Positions 12,807 to 24,946 of a stretch of DNA of 64,000 nt are shown here, one piece after another. The position numbers and the translations under genes are program-made. The stretch's first letter is position 1, and every line of letters starts with the position of its first letter. A model generated the notes under the pieces. That model searched no databases. It was not told the DNA's origin and was given only the letters and a program-made list of their open reading frames with translations. The DNA is taken from positions 2,501-66,500 of the forward strand of contig OU744452.1 in NCBI GenBank assembly GCA_916610825.1, written 5' to 3'. Origin of the DNA: Haliclystus octoradiatus (Eukaryota; Cnidaria; Staurozoa; Stauromedusae; Haliclystidae).

Positions 12807-12915
12807 GATAGATTTATCTATCGTCAGGTGTGATAGTGCTCAATACCGATTAAACATTGGCAGAGCTGTAATACATAAGGATGGTGACTGAGTCAAAGAA
12901 AACACATTCTTAATT

Positions 12916-12957
12916 TCTGTTACTATAGTTTCACGCAGTGTGCGATCATCAGACAGT
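12916..12957 (-). ncRNA. Hammerhead ribozyme (type I-like) in PLE-2 3' region
   Basis: On the minus strand the order is: ACTGT (12,957-12,953), CTGATGA (12,952-12,946), stem II CGCA/TGCG with loop CAC, GAAA (12,932-12,929), stem III ACT/AGT, H17 = A at 12,921, then ACAG (12,920-12,917) closing stem I. Cleavage would fall between 12,921 and 12,920. Relative to the plus-strand copy, stem II is one pair longer and the loops differ, while the core is identical. This supports a selected RNA fold rather than chance. Confidence 0.8.
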
Positions 12958-13133
12958 TGATACTCAATGAAAAATATACATGGTGACTCCTATTACATGC
13001 TATCATAAATGCCGCAGCGCGTTATTGTTTTAATACAATAGTTGTCTTAACATACAATGGTGCTATTGTTCCGTTTTGGTAATTAAGGCGTTAGATAAAT
13101 GAAATTGTTTCCTATTACAGCAGTTAAGTTAAA

Positions 13134-15032
13134 TTATGTTTTAGTTTCTTTAAAATTAGATAAATAAAATTTATTCTCGTGACGGCATTTTGAGATTAGT
13201 TCAGATTTTTTATTAAGTAATGGCTCTTTTGAGCATATAATATAATATTTTTCCAATAAACATAGATGACATTTTTTAGATATATTATTGTATGGCTTTG
13301 CATTTGCAATAGTTGACCATTTGATTTTGTACTGGCTGTTGCTGTCTTTTAAATCCCAAATATGCTTTGACAATTGCGTGCTGCTGCTGTATTTTCTATG
13401 TTTAAATGTGGATTTGTGTTGTGTGTAACGTGCTTTGAATGTGTCTTCTGTCAAACCAATATAGCTCTTTCCCTCTTCGTCGGCTGGTGTTGACACTGTA
13501 GCCTTGTAGATGATACCTTTTAATTGGCACCTATTTTCGAGTGGGCAAGTATCTCTATCCCTGCAATTGCAAGGTGTGGCTGTGGCGTTATTTTCATCAT
13601 TGGTTATTTTGTTGTTATGACTTTTGAGAATCTTGTCCATGTTGTTAGTACAGCTATAACTCACTTTAATTGTGTTATGGTTAAATATCTTGCTCAGTTT
13701 ATTTGATTTAGGAAAATGTTTTTTGACTAAATTTAAAAATGATCGGCCAATGTTTATTTTAGCGCTCTTATTGTAAGGCGGATTGAACCATATGATTTTT
13801 CTGGTTCTTTTTCTTCTGTTACTGTTTGATGTTGTAGTGCGTGGTTGGTAAGAAAGATTTGCTTCATGGCCGCTTGCTCTTAATGCATCAGCGTATGTTT
13901 GTTTGCTTTTCAAAAACATTGTGTTGTTAGAAGATAAATCTGAAATTCTTTGGTTTATTGAAGTTGGAACTTGTTTTAGTATAGTTGGTGGATGGTTAGA
14001 CTGTGTGTTAATGTATAATGGTGTGTCGTTGGGTTTTCTATATGGTTGAAACGTATTAGTAGTCAAATTGAATGTTATATCTAAGAAATCTATTACCTTT
14101 AAGTTATTTTTTGTCGTGATGTTGAGGCCAATATCTTTAAATGTTTTTATTAATTTCTTTCTTAATCGTTCTGCCTGGGGGCCTGATTTATTTTTTAGGA
14201 CAGCAATTCCATCATCTCTGTATAGTCCGATGCTTTCGTTTCCAAAAATTTTACTTAGTTTGTTAATAATAAATAAACCAACCAATTCACATACTTCGGC
14301 TCCATCATAACTACCCATTGTTACATCAAGTAAATTGTCGGTATTCTTTTTCATCCATGCCGTTCCGCTATTGAATAGTACGGATTTCCTGGAGTGCATA
14401 ATAACTTTGACGTCGTTTTCAGAGATGTGTATAAACTGTTTAGCGAAATTGATTGCGTCTTCGAGGATTTTTTCTGAGATTGAAGGGTAAAAGTTTTCTA
14501 TATCAAAGATCAAGAATGATAATTTATTTTTTTCTTTAAGGGCTTTGAACCATTTAATCACCGAGAATGAATTTTTCCATTGGTTGGCGTTTGACTGTTT
14601 TTTCACTTCGATTATAATCTTTTCTAGTATCTTCTTGCTGATAATTCCTACCTCACTTTTTGCAGGATTGATTAGCCTGCAGGTAGGGTTTTGCTGAAAG
14701 TTTTCCTTGTGGTCTTTAATTGTGATAAACGCCTGTTGTTGAGCTATTGTCTCCGTTCGGTTGTCCAGTTTTAATTCTTTAGTGATTTCTTTGGCCTCTT
14801 TATTGATCATACTTACTGTTCCGTTGTTGGCTTTTTTATAAGTGGATGTAATATTATTATGCAATAATTTTTGGTGTTGGTGTTTATCTAATTCGTAGAA
14901 GTTCCTTGTTTTGTCAGCGGGAACGAAGGCCTTTGTTGATGCTTTTATTTTCTTAATGTCTTGTTTAAGTTGTCGTTGAAACTTATCATTCACTTGTCTA
15001 AATTGTATGTTTTTTGTTAGTTTCATTAGGTC
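13134..15032 (-). CDS. PLE-2 reverse transcriptase / GIY-YIG polyprotein (partial, open)
   Basis: About 630 codons are open from the gap to the TAA at 13,134-13,136. In order: an N-terminal segment with KAFVPADKTRNFYELDK; ITIKDHKENF and PTCRLINPAKSEVG; the RT core with FLIFDIENFYPSISEKIL (motif A, catalytic Asp); a TMGSYDGAEVCEL segment; GLYRDDGIAVL as motif C, with YRDD where many RTs have YVDD or YADD; VIDFLDITFNL (thumb side); then WFNPPYNKS, a Cys cluster (CNCRDRDTCPLENRC) and a GIY-YIG-type segment KSYIGLTEDTFKARYTQH. The endonuclease is C-terminal, so this is a canonical rather than permuted PLE; the clade is not assigned. No internal stop is seen, so the copy may be young. Confidence 0.9.
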   Translation of the reverse strand, partial: DLMKLTKNIQFRQVNDKFQRQLKQDIKKIKASTKAFVPADKTRNFYELDKHQHQKLLHNNITSTYKKANNGTVSMINKEAKEITKELKLDNRTETIAQQQAFITIKDHKENFQQNPTCRLINPAKSEVGIISKKILEKIIIEVKKQSNANQWKNSFSVIKWFKALKEKNKLSFLIFDIENFYPSISEKILEDAINFAKQFIHISENDVKVIMHSRKSVLFNSGTAWMKKNTDNLLDVTMGSYDGAEVCELVGLFIINKLSKIFGNESIGLYRDDGIAVLKNKSGPQAERLRKKLIKTFKDIGLNITTKNNLKVIDFLDITFNLTTNTFQPYRKPNDTPLYINTQSNHPPTILKQVPTSINQRISDLSSNNTMFLKSKQTYADALRASGHEANLSYQPRTTTSNSNRRKRTRKIIWFNPPYNKSAKINIGRSFLNLVKKHFPKSNKLSKIFNHNTIKVSYSCTNNMDKILKSHNNKITNDENNATATPCNCRDRDTCPLENRCQLKGIIYKATVSTPADEEGKSYIGLTEDTFKARYTQHKSTFKHRKYSSSTQLSKHIWDLKDSNSQYKIKWSTIANAKPYNNISKKCHLCLLEKYYIICSKEPLLNKKSELISKCRHENKFYLSNFKETKT

Positions 15033-15532
15033 NNNNNNNNNNNNNNNNNNNNNNNNNNNNNNNNNNNNNNNNNNNNNNNNNNNNNNNNNNNNNNNNNNNN
15101 NNNNNNNNNNNNNNNNNNNNNNNNNNNNNNNNNNNNNNNNNNNNNNNNNNNNNNNNNNNNNNNNNNNNNNNNNNNNNNNNNNNNNNNNNNNNNNNNNNNN
15201 NNNNNNNNNNNNNNNNNNNNNNNNNNNNNNNNNNNNNNNNNNNNNNNNNNNNNNNNNNNNNNNNNNNNNNNNNNNNNNNNNNNNNNNNNNNNNNNNNNNN
15301 NNNNNNNNNNNNNNNNNNNNNNNNNNNNNNNNNNNNNNNNNNNNNNNNNNNNNNNNNNNNNNNNNNNNNNNNNNNNNNNNNNNNNNNNNNNNNNNNNNNN
15401 NNNNNNNNNNNNNNNNNNNNNNNNNNNNNNNNNNNNNNNNNNNNNNNNNNNNNNNNNNNNNNNNNNNNNNNNNNNNNNNNNNNNNNNNNNNNNNNNNNNN
15501 NNNNNNNNNNNNNNNNNNNNNNNNNNNNNNNN
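15033..15532. other. Assembly gap (500 N)
   Basis: Exactly 500 unknown bases, a typical placeholder length. Open frames reported through it are artefacts. Confidence 0.99.
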
Positions 15533-17574
15533 TATATGCTAACGATTGACAATTTGACACTATTCACGATGATCAATATACATGTACGTTATGTAATTAA
15601 AATCTTTTGGAAATATGATTACAATTCCAAATAGAATAGCCGATTAATCTAAGTAGCATGGATAGCAACATCACATTATAAAATTACCTTGATTACATTA
15701 TCCTGATAATAAATAATCCTATGACAAATATCCCCATTGTGGGTGTATTTATATGTGTAAGTGTTTAAGTTTAGAACATAACTCAACAAAATCTCCCTCA
15801 ATTTTTGAGTTTAATATCTCAAACTATTCGCCTTCTTCTGGTAATCATTTTCCACCTAATATTTGCATCAATTAATTTCCAATCAATTAGAAAGAAGTGA
15901 AAATCGTACTTTCCGTGAGAGCTTCTAGTTCCAACTGTGTTTGTTGAACGCGGGGGGAAATCCCTGAGGAGGGAATCCTCACAAACATATTTTATAACAA
16001 AGTTTCTACTTTACTAAAGTAATCATAGCACAAATTGCCTCCAACTCAAAGCGAAGCTAATGTTCCATGCTCTCACTAGCAAAGAACTTGAAGGGAATCG
16101 CGATGAGATAACTTTTTAAACATAACGTCATTGACATGACTGTGGAGACGGGGATTACTTCCTGTCTGTAAACTACACATTAACTACGTTTGAAAATGTC
16201 GTCGATTTCAAATATTGAATTGTAATAATGTAAATATGTGAATGTAAATAATGTAAATGTATAAATATAATATGAATTATTAGATTTGTTTTGATTTCTA
16301 TTGAGACATGTGAAGTTCCAAAACATGTTTTTTCAAAATAAAAATTATTTTATTTCAGTCATTCTTCGATAATTTTTTTCTTATCAATCATATCACTAAT
16401 AAATTATTTACGCTTGACCTAGACTACTGTCAGACTTCTCTCACAAGTAACGAGGAAAATAATTCCTCCGTCCGGTTTTCCATCGCATCGCATTTGACAA
16501 CGAATTCTTAATTGCTAAGTGATTTTATTTTTATTCTTCTTCAGTTTAGTGTTTAATTAATTCATATTCAAAAGTAAAGCGTACATCGTACTGTTTGCAA
16601 TCTGCAAATCGAATGAAAGGCAGATACGATATGTAGTGTATAAAGAAGCAGTTATTTGTAAATTATAGAAAATTGCAAATAAATAAATTATATGTACATT
16701 GCAACTATTTTCAGAGTTTATGAAAATGTTACGACATATATGTTGCATTGCATCACTCACATTCAAAACCGCGCTGATATGCCTCGCTTTCTAAATACAT
16801 GATAATATTTCAAGTTATAGATTATATCAGAGAGACTTTTTACGCGTAGGCGTGAAACTCGTTAGTTGTTTTTAAAAAACACCAGAGCAAATCGAGAGTC
16901 TGGAAGACTCTCAGAAACTTGTAGTTTCCTTTTGTAAAATTCAAACACACGCATACTGTCATTGCATTTCCACGGACAGATTTCCGTAGCTTTGAGCTGA
17001 GGTCCTGTTTCCGCTTCAGATATTTCTGATCTTTACTTAATATCACTTCTCTTCTGTCTTTCCATTTGATTGCGTCAATAAATAATGTTTACAATATGTG
17101 GACATACCGTGAAACATTAAGATTAGATCGCAACTATATTAATTCAAGAAAACTATTCAGCGCCGTGGAAAAATATACGAGGCAAGATGGCGTCATGCAG
17201 CTTTTCATTTTTCATAAGCATTGAGCACAAGAGAGAAGAAGACAGCTAACATAAAAACGAGTATTGAAATTGAACTCAATTTTCAATAAAGAAGACCGCC
17301 GGTCTGCATAGTCCCTTTAATGCCACTGCTTCATTTGGAGATTTAATTCTTCATTATTGATACTAATGGAAAATATCAATTAGGTAACGTTACTTTACCT
17401 ATAGCATGTCCACCTTTGGTCAACGATAGTAATGAGGATCTATCTTTCAGTATTATTAATGATGATTTTACTGCATCGTTTTATGGTCAGGTATGGACAT
17501 TTGGTCTGCGCTGGTCAAATGGCAATGCCCCAACTTTATTGTGTAACATAGTATGCATAATCATAAAAAGTTCA
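15533..17574. other. Non-coding AT-rich stretch
   Basis: I find no open frame with recognisable motifs on either strand and no clear repeat. Several poly-T and AAATAA tracts occur. Confidence 0.4.
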
Positions 17575-17628
17575 GACAGGGAAAAAGAAGTCTAGATGTC
17601 CAGACAGACATCTAGAAAGCCAGAAAGA
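17575..17628. repeat. Isolated relic of the TCTAGACAG satellite
   Basis: A short stretch contains AAGTCTAGATGTCCAGACAG and CATCTAGAAAGCCAG, the same words as the satellite at 1-1,681, about 11 kb away. Confidence 0.65.
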
Positions 17629-17819
17629 CCAATCCTTTGAAAAATAGTCATCTTAAATGGCTTTCTGAATAAATGATAATGTGAAATGATTTCAAATAAA
17701 GTCAGGTCAACGGTCATTACCAAATGTCCAATAATTAAATAACTTGATGAAATACTATATCTAGTGTTTTAATCCTGCTGTTCTGCTGCTTCTGGCTTTT
17801 TTACAGGATGAACACATTC

Positions 17820-17890
17820 ACAAGTGTAGTCCTGCAAGGTTCCATTTTAGGACTATTGCTTTTTCTAATTTATGTAAACGATATTTTCTC
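17820..17890 (+). pseudogene. Non-LTR reverse transcriptase remnant (motif B)
   Basis: From 17,826 the plus strand reads VVLQGSILGLLLFLIYVNDI, a clear match to the GVPQGSILGPLLFLIYIND segment of LINE reverse transcriptases. No flanking RT motif survives in frame. It probably belongs with the plus-strand thumb-region remnant at 18,828-19,080, split by later insertion of the minus-strand copy. Confidence 0.7.
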
Positions 17891-18077
17891 TTTAATGATA
17901 TGATATATTTTGTCATTTTGACCAGCAAATAAAGGACACTTTACGCTATAGAAAGTGTCACTTACATACAGCCTTAATATTAGTTAAGAACTGGATTAAA
18001 TAAAGGTTATTAATTATGTATTTGATATGTATCTATATATTAGGTATATGTAAAACTATAAGACTGACTTTTTTTAT

Positions 18078-18790
18078 CTATATAAACACTTTACAAAATG
18101 CTGACAAATTAAATGATCGTAGTTTCTCCTTGAATTCAGCAATAGTTTTTGATGTTACAATATCATCCGTCAGATTGTTCCACCAGGGTATTGTACGGTT
18201 ACAAAATTGGTTCTGAACGGATTGTAAACGCGGTATTTGTGGAACAATAAGTTTGTAAGTATGATCACCCATTGAGTACTTGTTACTATCATATTTGAAG
18301 CTTAAGTTTTTTATTGATAAATCTATAAGGTTATGCGTGATTTTAAAAACAGTGCAGAGATCAAAAAACACTCCCCTGTGCTCTAAACTGTCCAGATTTA
18401 GTAAATTCAAACGATTCTTGTATTCTGTATATGGACGATTGAGTAATCGGAATAATCTCCTTGTAAAATATCGTTGGACAGATTCTAACTTTTTAATATC
18501 CTTCACGAGGCATGGATTCTATACTGGCGACGAAGATTGCAATAACGGACGGTCATAAACGGTGTAGGCTCTAACTAATAATTCTACGTTTGATGAAGAG
18601 AGTTCTCCCGTATACCTTTGCAGCTAACATAGAGCAATGATTGGATGGTTTCATATCAGATGTGACAATAATTCCAAGATCACGAACATTATTTACATTT
18701 ACATTACTCTTGTGTCGTACCATCCTGCCATCTAAACTACGCAAAATTTTCTTTCGCAAGAGATACCTTATAATCTACTTCACTATGCCA
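18078..18790 (-). pseudogene. Non-LTR reverse transcriptase, C-terminal fragment
   Basis: Two adjoining minus-strand frames (18,571-18,759 and 18,078-18,506) give the thumb and C-terminal region. The first contains VRDLGIIVTSDMKPSNHC; the second contains LESVQRYFTRRLFRL and later QNQFCNRTIPWWNNL near the C-terminus. The frames are separated by a frameshift near 18,510-18,570. This is a 5'-truncated, mutated LINE copy, related by its FCNR(T/V)IPWWN end to the fragments at 42,246 and 63,628. Confidence 0.75.
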
Positions 18791-18827
18791 GACTCTTAAT
18801 AAAATTGAAAAATAGAGCACCAAGTGA

Positions 18828-19080
18828 AAAATGACAGTAGCAACTGACAAGTGCAAAGTAATTTCATTTGAAAACTCGAAAATCCTAGAAGTAAATTATT
18901 ATTTATCAGAAAGGTTATTAATATCTATAACGAAAAACATGCTTGATTTTGGGATTATATATATTTCAGACTGTAAACGTACAAACGGTCAGCTCACTAT
19001 CCAAAAATTGTAGCCTTAGCAGCATCTAGAACGTTTCTTTTATTGAAAACAGTTTCTGTTAGAAATCCAAATATATTTTT
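18828..19080 (+). pseudogene. Non-LTR reverse transcriptase remnant, thumb region
   Basis: The plus strand reads TDKCKVISFENSKI, then LDFGIIYISDCK, and after a frameshift near 19,000 VALAASRTFLLLKTVSVRNP. The DKCKV...DLG(I/V)...SD(C/L)K series is characteristic of the region after the RT catalytic core in CR1/L2-like LINEs. It is heavily degraded. Confidence 0.6.
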
Positions 19081-19099
19081 TCAGGATGTAAAACTGGAA

Positions 19100-20267
19100 T
19101 CCGATGTTTGGAGCCCTTAATAATAAAAGACTTAAGCAATATCGAGAACATTCTGCGTAAATCTACCCAAGTAGCCTGTAAACGTTCTGGCATCGGTTAC
19201 AACAGTAATTGATATAGATGTGACATTATTTTGTAATAAACTAGAAAACAAGGCTGCCTCTGGTAACCTTTTTCTAGCTCCTATGGAGGGCCTTCTGCCC
19301 AATGTTGTTACTGCTGATAAGATGCTAGAAAAAGTGAGAAGTGAGAAGGTCTCCATAGCTGGCAGTTGACTGAATGCAGCTAGCTTTGTTCTCGTGTGAA
19401 TTTCAGAATCAATTGGCTTCAGGCAAAGTGGGACTTAATTTATTATTGTAACATGAAAGATGTAATAAAGAGTTAGTACAATTAACAATTGAAACGTTTT
19501 ATATACTTTCAAAAACGATTTATACAGTGCTATGGTAAAACTCCATGATACAATTAAAGTGACTACCATATGTATTACGGTCATTTAGACCATCACTTTT
19601 TATACAGGATTTTAGTTTGGCAATTTGTGATCGAGTTGCTGAATGTCAAGGCACAACTACCCAGAAACTTTAAAATCGGACATTTTGTTAACTTTGGACT
19701 CTTAAAACTGTTTCTTTCCATTGAAATCAAAGTGCTCAAATCAAGTATTCAAAATAGGACTCATCTAAAATATGTGACTGAAGAATGAATGTCAAAACAC
19801 AAATATTAGTATCATACATCTACATCACAGGATCAAATGATTCTTCAAATCAGGATGCAGTAATTAAATACTGTATCATTTCAATTATATATTTCAAATA
19901 ACTGTTAGGATCTACCATTATGGGTGTTGTATGTCTTCATTCTCATTTGAAATGAAATTTTGAAACTAACATATCTATATTTGTATTGATACCTCAGATG
20001 TGTTCCAAATAGATTTGAATAAAGCTTTCAAAGACAGTGAATGATTTCAGCAACCATGCAGGGTATATATATAATTATATATGTACGTCCAGTGCATGGT
20101 TTTCGTTGTTCTACGATATTTACTCAATCATTTACAAAATATTAGCTTGCTCTACTATGCTGACTTTATTGTTGCTAATAACATTATTTCAATTCAAGTT
20201 TAATTCTACTTTGGAAGGTCTTAAATGCATGAACAAGAGCTTGATAATATGAATGATTGTGTTATTA
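19100..20267. other. Non-coding stretch
   Basis: No supported gene. Short open frames here lack motifs. Confidence 0.4.
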
Positions 20268-20282
20268 CACAGGAAAATCCAT

Positions 20283-20735
20283 GTGCTTAAATCAAGAAAA
20301 AAATTTCTTGAAATAAGTGAAATTTTGCTTGAAATAAGAATAAATGTACTTGTCCACATAGGAAGCAAATATTCCTACCCTAGAACAAATTTGCTTGTTA
20401 TATTTTCTTATTTTAAGCACAAATTTGCTTGACATATTATTCTGTTTTCCAGCTTAAATTTCTTGAAATGAGCAAATTTTGTCTTAAAACAAGACCATTT
20501 TTGCTTTCATTTCTGAAGATAGTGTGCAGTCAGAATTGTTGGATTCTTGAAATAAGCATATATATGCTTGAAATAAGCAAACATTTTCTTGAAATAAGCA
20601 TATATTTTCGTAAAATAAGCATATATTTTCTTGAATTAAGATAATATTTGCTAGCGCATTTGGAACTACAAATCAAATATCCTCATCAGATTCTTGAAAC
20701 AAGAACATATTTTCTTGATTTAAGATATTTTTTAC
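20283..20735. repeat. Subterminal CTTGAAATAAG repeats, left side
   Basis: About ten variants of the imperfect palindrome CTTGAAATAAG or CTTATTTTAAG are scattered here, often as TTTTCTTGAAATAAGCATAT. Similar words (TTCTTGTTTTAAGAAAA, GCTTAAAACAAGAA) appear at 33,970-34,070 next to the opposite end. They are likely binding or structural repeats of the putative transposon. Confidence 0.7.
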
Positions 20736-22373
20736 GATTGCTTACGAAGATCAAAATGTTGCACATATAGTCTAATCAAAATATTGTCTACACAATGTTA
20801 ATCATCATATTACAGCACAATATTAATTTTAGATTAGATTAAACATTTAATTTAAATCAATTACGATCTATAATAAAGTCACACTGGAACCCTGACGAGA
20901 GCCAGTGCAACAATTCAATCGTAACAGAGTAATAGTTTGGATTCATCAGCTGGTCATTGAAAAAGATCAGTCCATCATAATAATACCCAAACGTCAATAA
21001 TAATTCCAGAATACAACTGCATGTATAGATAATTGTAAAATAACAGCAGAAGATCCAAATGTTTAAGAGAAAAGTTGTTGTATAGCTTGTAAGTAAATTT
21101 CATCTGCTTTTTGTGTTATTACATCCAGCAAGTAAAATCATCAATATTCAACCACATGTAATGTTTGATGGTTTGTGAGCAGAGTGTAACATTTCTTTAT
21201 CATATCAGTGTATTGATTGCTACAGTGTATTAAAATATTGCTCGTCAATTTTGAGATCCAGGATTTTCACTCTGAAAAACAAATGCATATAACACTGATC
21301 AGATAAGTAATAAAAGATTAAATCTACATTAAGATGAAAGTGACAACTAGCAAAACACAGTGAAATCAGTTGCCGGCAACGCCGGTGAAAGTTTAAAAAA
21401 AGTATGTTGTGGACTATGTGCCAATGTAGACGATATTACTTTGCTTGGTCATAAAAAAATAGAAAATTAATTACTATCGTTCTGATGATGTGTGAACAGA
21501 AGTAAAATAAAAACATGCAGATTTTATTCTAAGTTTCAAAAGAAGTAGGATAGATCCTAATTTATCAAATTAAAATTGTCACGAACCCTCATTCAATATC
21601 ACATAATATATTATGATACAATGCCTTATATAGAGCAATATATTGACAAGCTTAAATCAGTAGCAAAAATGCAGTCAAATTCCAAAACCATTATTCTCTG
21701 CTATGTATGTTGCTGTGTATGTTTTATCAGAAAATATTGATAGCGGTTCATAGACCTTCTGGCCCATGAAGTCCTATGAGCTGCTGACAGCAGCTGCACC
21801 TAAATTACACTCTTACATCACAACTGTTTACTTAGGAACAAAAAAAACAATCATAGCAAAAACAATCTCAAGAAAGCTTGTATACATATCTATGTAAATT
21901 TATTATTAACAATGCAACATTCTATGCATTATGTTAATCATGCGATACACTATTTTTCAACAATAATAATACAGACAATGCACAATATTAACGGCAATAC
22001 TCATGATACCCAACATTAGGCCTACTGACTGTTCAGGAACAGTGATGTGTGAAAATTTGAATATTTTCGCATTTGATAAAAAATTTAACCTAATAACAAC
22101 AATTAAGTAGGCTGTAGTTTTGATTTTAAAGGATTGGAACATAATCAAATAAATCCCTGTCAATATCATAATTATTCAAAAAAACATTTTTCAATTCCCA
22201 TGCTAGACTGTGCAGATACACACTGGTATACAAGAATAAGCAGAAAAGATATATGGATATGTTTAAAAAACATTCAAATAAAATTACAGCAGTGTATTAT
22301 ATTCTTGAACAAAATTTGATTGATAAGAAAACTTTTCAATATCGGATTATTATTTAGCCGTAAATATTCTACA
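20736..22373. other. Non-coding stretch inside putative element
   Basis: AT-rich, no recognisable coding region, RNA gene or repeat unit. Confidence 0.4.
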
Positions 22374-22555
22374 ACACAATGGAATTGCAAGCGCAATTCC
22401 GATAACTGAAATCCCCGCACATATGCAACCTGGCTTTTAAAATCTATTGACTATTTTGTAGTCAAGTCTTTTTTAAACAATTTCAGGTATGTGCAAATTT
22501 GGATAACTGCAATGAAAAATGTTGACAATTTTGACTAGCACAGCGGGTTCCACTG
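22374..22555. mobile_element. Decayed pogo-like MITE
   Basis: The right end reads AGCGGGTTCCACTG followed by TA, matching a pogo/Tigger-type terminus. Inside are GATAACTG and ATATGCAACC words similar to the better preserved MITE at 53,654-53,838. The left end is degraded. Confidence 0.5.
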
Positions 22556-22929
22556 TACTCTGTGGGATTAACAGATGAAGTTGCTTCAAATTAGTATTTA
22601 GTAGTTCATGGTTACAGTGACCAGGAAGAAAAACACTGGCAGTCGTAACAAGCTTAATTTTGATAACATCAAATGTACACAGTTGACACAGTAGGAATGG
22701 ATGTTTTTTAACAGTTTGTATGATTTCATATTATTTTTTGACATGGAGGTAATATTACTTCCAGACGTAATATTATTTCTGTATAAAAAGCTTCAAGTGT
22801 TACATTGACAATTCACTGATATTAACTGTGGATTATGGATTAACAAATTGTGAAAGTAATCTTGAAGATTAAATTTAATAAGCGAAAATTTGTAAAAAAA
22901 GAGAATCTGATTAGAATTCTATAGGCTAT

Positions 22930-24345
22930 GGGTACTAGACTGGTCCAAAAAACATGAAAGTTTGAAATGTTATCGGGCCCATCGATTTTCTTGTTCAGAA
23001 TGCTTTGAAAATAAGTTGTGCACAAATTTTATTGTAATTTGACATTGAGAAATGGGGTCCCAAGGCCCCTCTAAATTAATACGTAAAGCTAATGGGGAAA
23101 ACGTTGATATTTTGCAAACGCATATTTTGATATCGTAGTTTGAAGAAAGTTTGTAACTCGAGAAGGTCATTCTGTTGAACGGTGGCTGTTTTATAGACAC
23201 AATATGTCGTTAACTTGTTATTAAAATGTTCATTCTTGCTACCGCCGCTTTACTCAGATAGCAGAAATATTACTCAGAAAGCTGTTCATTTTGTTTAACT
23301 CAGTCAAAATTTATAACAGAACTAGCTGCCATTTGGGAAAAAAAACTTCGGAAACAAAGCCTTTGACAATGTTCAACTTGATCTACGGAGGTAATTACTT
23401 GAATCTCAAAATGTTTGAAAACTTTTAAAGAGCTATATCCCTTGCTACGTGACAAAGAAATAATTCGATGTCTTCATAAATTCAAGCTTGAACATGTAAC
23501 TGCTCACATGTGACTTCCGAAAATGTATTCGTAAAATTCTTCGTGGATTACTGAACTTTATCATCGTTCGACGTTTGGAACAGTTGATCGCTCGTGCTTC
23601 AACGTTCTCTGTGGCCCAAAATTTATTAGATGTTTTATAAATTTGAATATAAATTAATGAATATGAATATGAATATAAATAGGAATCGACATACGAATAT
23701 ATGCGATATCTTTGTTTGATTTCCATTGTTTTATTCGAAACTTTATTTAAACTTTATTCCATATTTTGTTTATCTAAATAATAGCGACCGTAACAATAAT
23801 GAATATCTCAATAACAACATCAATATGCTCTGAATCTATAAAACAGTCACCGTTCAACAGAATGACCTTCTCGAGTTACAAACTTTCTTCAAACTACGAT
23901 ATCAACGACGGTGACACCTTTTACGGAAATATTTTTAGATTGACAGATTGACAGCAGACACTTATAGATTAATTTTTTTTTAACTTTTTTACAGCAGAAG
24001 ACACGTTTTTTTATGCATCGTATTCAACCCCATAGTTTTAAGGCAATGATAAAGATTCAAACACTTAAATTAATAAATTCAGATTATTCAGATCATTACC
24101 TCCACGGCCATGTGAGCAAATTTTAGAATATGTTTTCACAAAGATGACGTATTAGCGTTTGAAAAATATTAGCGTTTTCCCCATTAACTTTACGTATTAA
24201 TTTAGAGGGGCCTTGGGACCCCATTTCCCAATGTCAAATTACAATAAAATGTGTGCACGCATTCTGAACAAGAAAATTGATGGGCCCGAGAACATTTCAA
24301 ACTTTCATGTTTTTTGGACCAGACTCATGGGTACATAATCTTTTG
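22930..24345. repeat. Foldback pair: long inverted repeat with about 640-bp loop
   Basis: The left arm (about 22,930-23,195) and right arm (about 23,840-24,345) are inverted copies. Markers in the left arm are GGTCCAAAAAACATGAAAG, GGGGTCCCAAGGCCCCTC and ACTCGAGAAGGTCATTCTG; their reverse complements appear in mirrored order in the right arm. The right arm has about 200 extra bases near 23,910-24,140. The loop contains no recognised gene. This resembles a foldback element or an inverted duplication. Confidence 0.75.
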
Positions 24346-24892
24346 CGATTTCTGTAGCTTTGGAATCCTGAAATGGAGTGAAAGAGGGTTGAAAGCGTAA
24401 ATCTCTTTTTACAAAAAAAATGAGAAACGCAATTTTCAATTTCCGAAATAACTACTTGGAAGTTTAGGAATCCTGAATTACAAACGTAGTACAGTTAAAT
24501 ATATACCATGCCTACCTATTTTTAATTGGGTTGCATAGTCAGGCAAATGGTGACAAAACAATAGCCATGAATGTTTTTCAAATTCCCATCCAGCAAATTC
24601 CTATAGTTTGTATAGAAAAACACAACAAACAAGTTAAGATAATAAACCTATGCAGACAGTAGAATATCAAGATGCAAATCGTAAGAGAATATGTGATGTT
24701 TTGACAAGGACTATATAGGTTTAGAGGCTGAGAACTCTTCAGATAGAATGTATTACAACTAATGATTACAATAAATCAGATATGTTTTGAAAAATATCAG
24801 CAACACCAATTAGGAATAGCTATTACAGAAAGATTCAGTATAGCCTCAATTCAATACAGAAAGTGTTGAAGCTCATATCAGTCCTAGCAGTC

Positions 24893-24946
24893 CTATCATA
24901 TCAGTCCTTTGAAAAAAAGTTTGTATAACTTAAAGGTTCTGAATAA

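Larger units (their letters stand above)
12900..15032 (-). mobile_element. Penelope-like element, copy 2 (PLE-2), runs into assembly gap
   Basis: A longer PLE copy on the minus strand with reverse transcriptase, linker, Cys cluster and C-terminal GIY-YIG domain, followed by a 3' region with the hammerhead at 12,957-12,916. The 5' part is cut by the run of N starting at 15,033, so the true 5' end is unknown. Sequence beyond the gap should not be assumed contiguous with this element. Confidence 0.9.

Noticed and set aside
15007-15634. Open frames of 180-206 codons through 15,033-15,532
   Set aside because: Almost entirely unknown bases; the gap makes any frame meaningless.
19132-19356. 74-codon minus-strand frame as a gene
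   Set aside because: No motif and adjacent to LINE debris; likely chance.
21480-21505. CTGATGATG as a third hammerhead core
   Set aside because: No GAAA at the proper distance and no pairing stem I or III; the same holds for the CTGATGATG at about 35,889.
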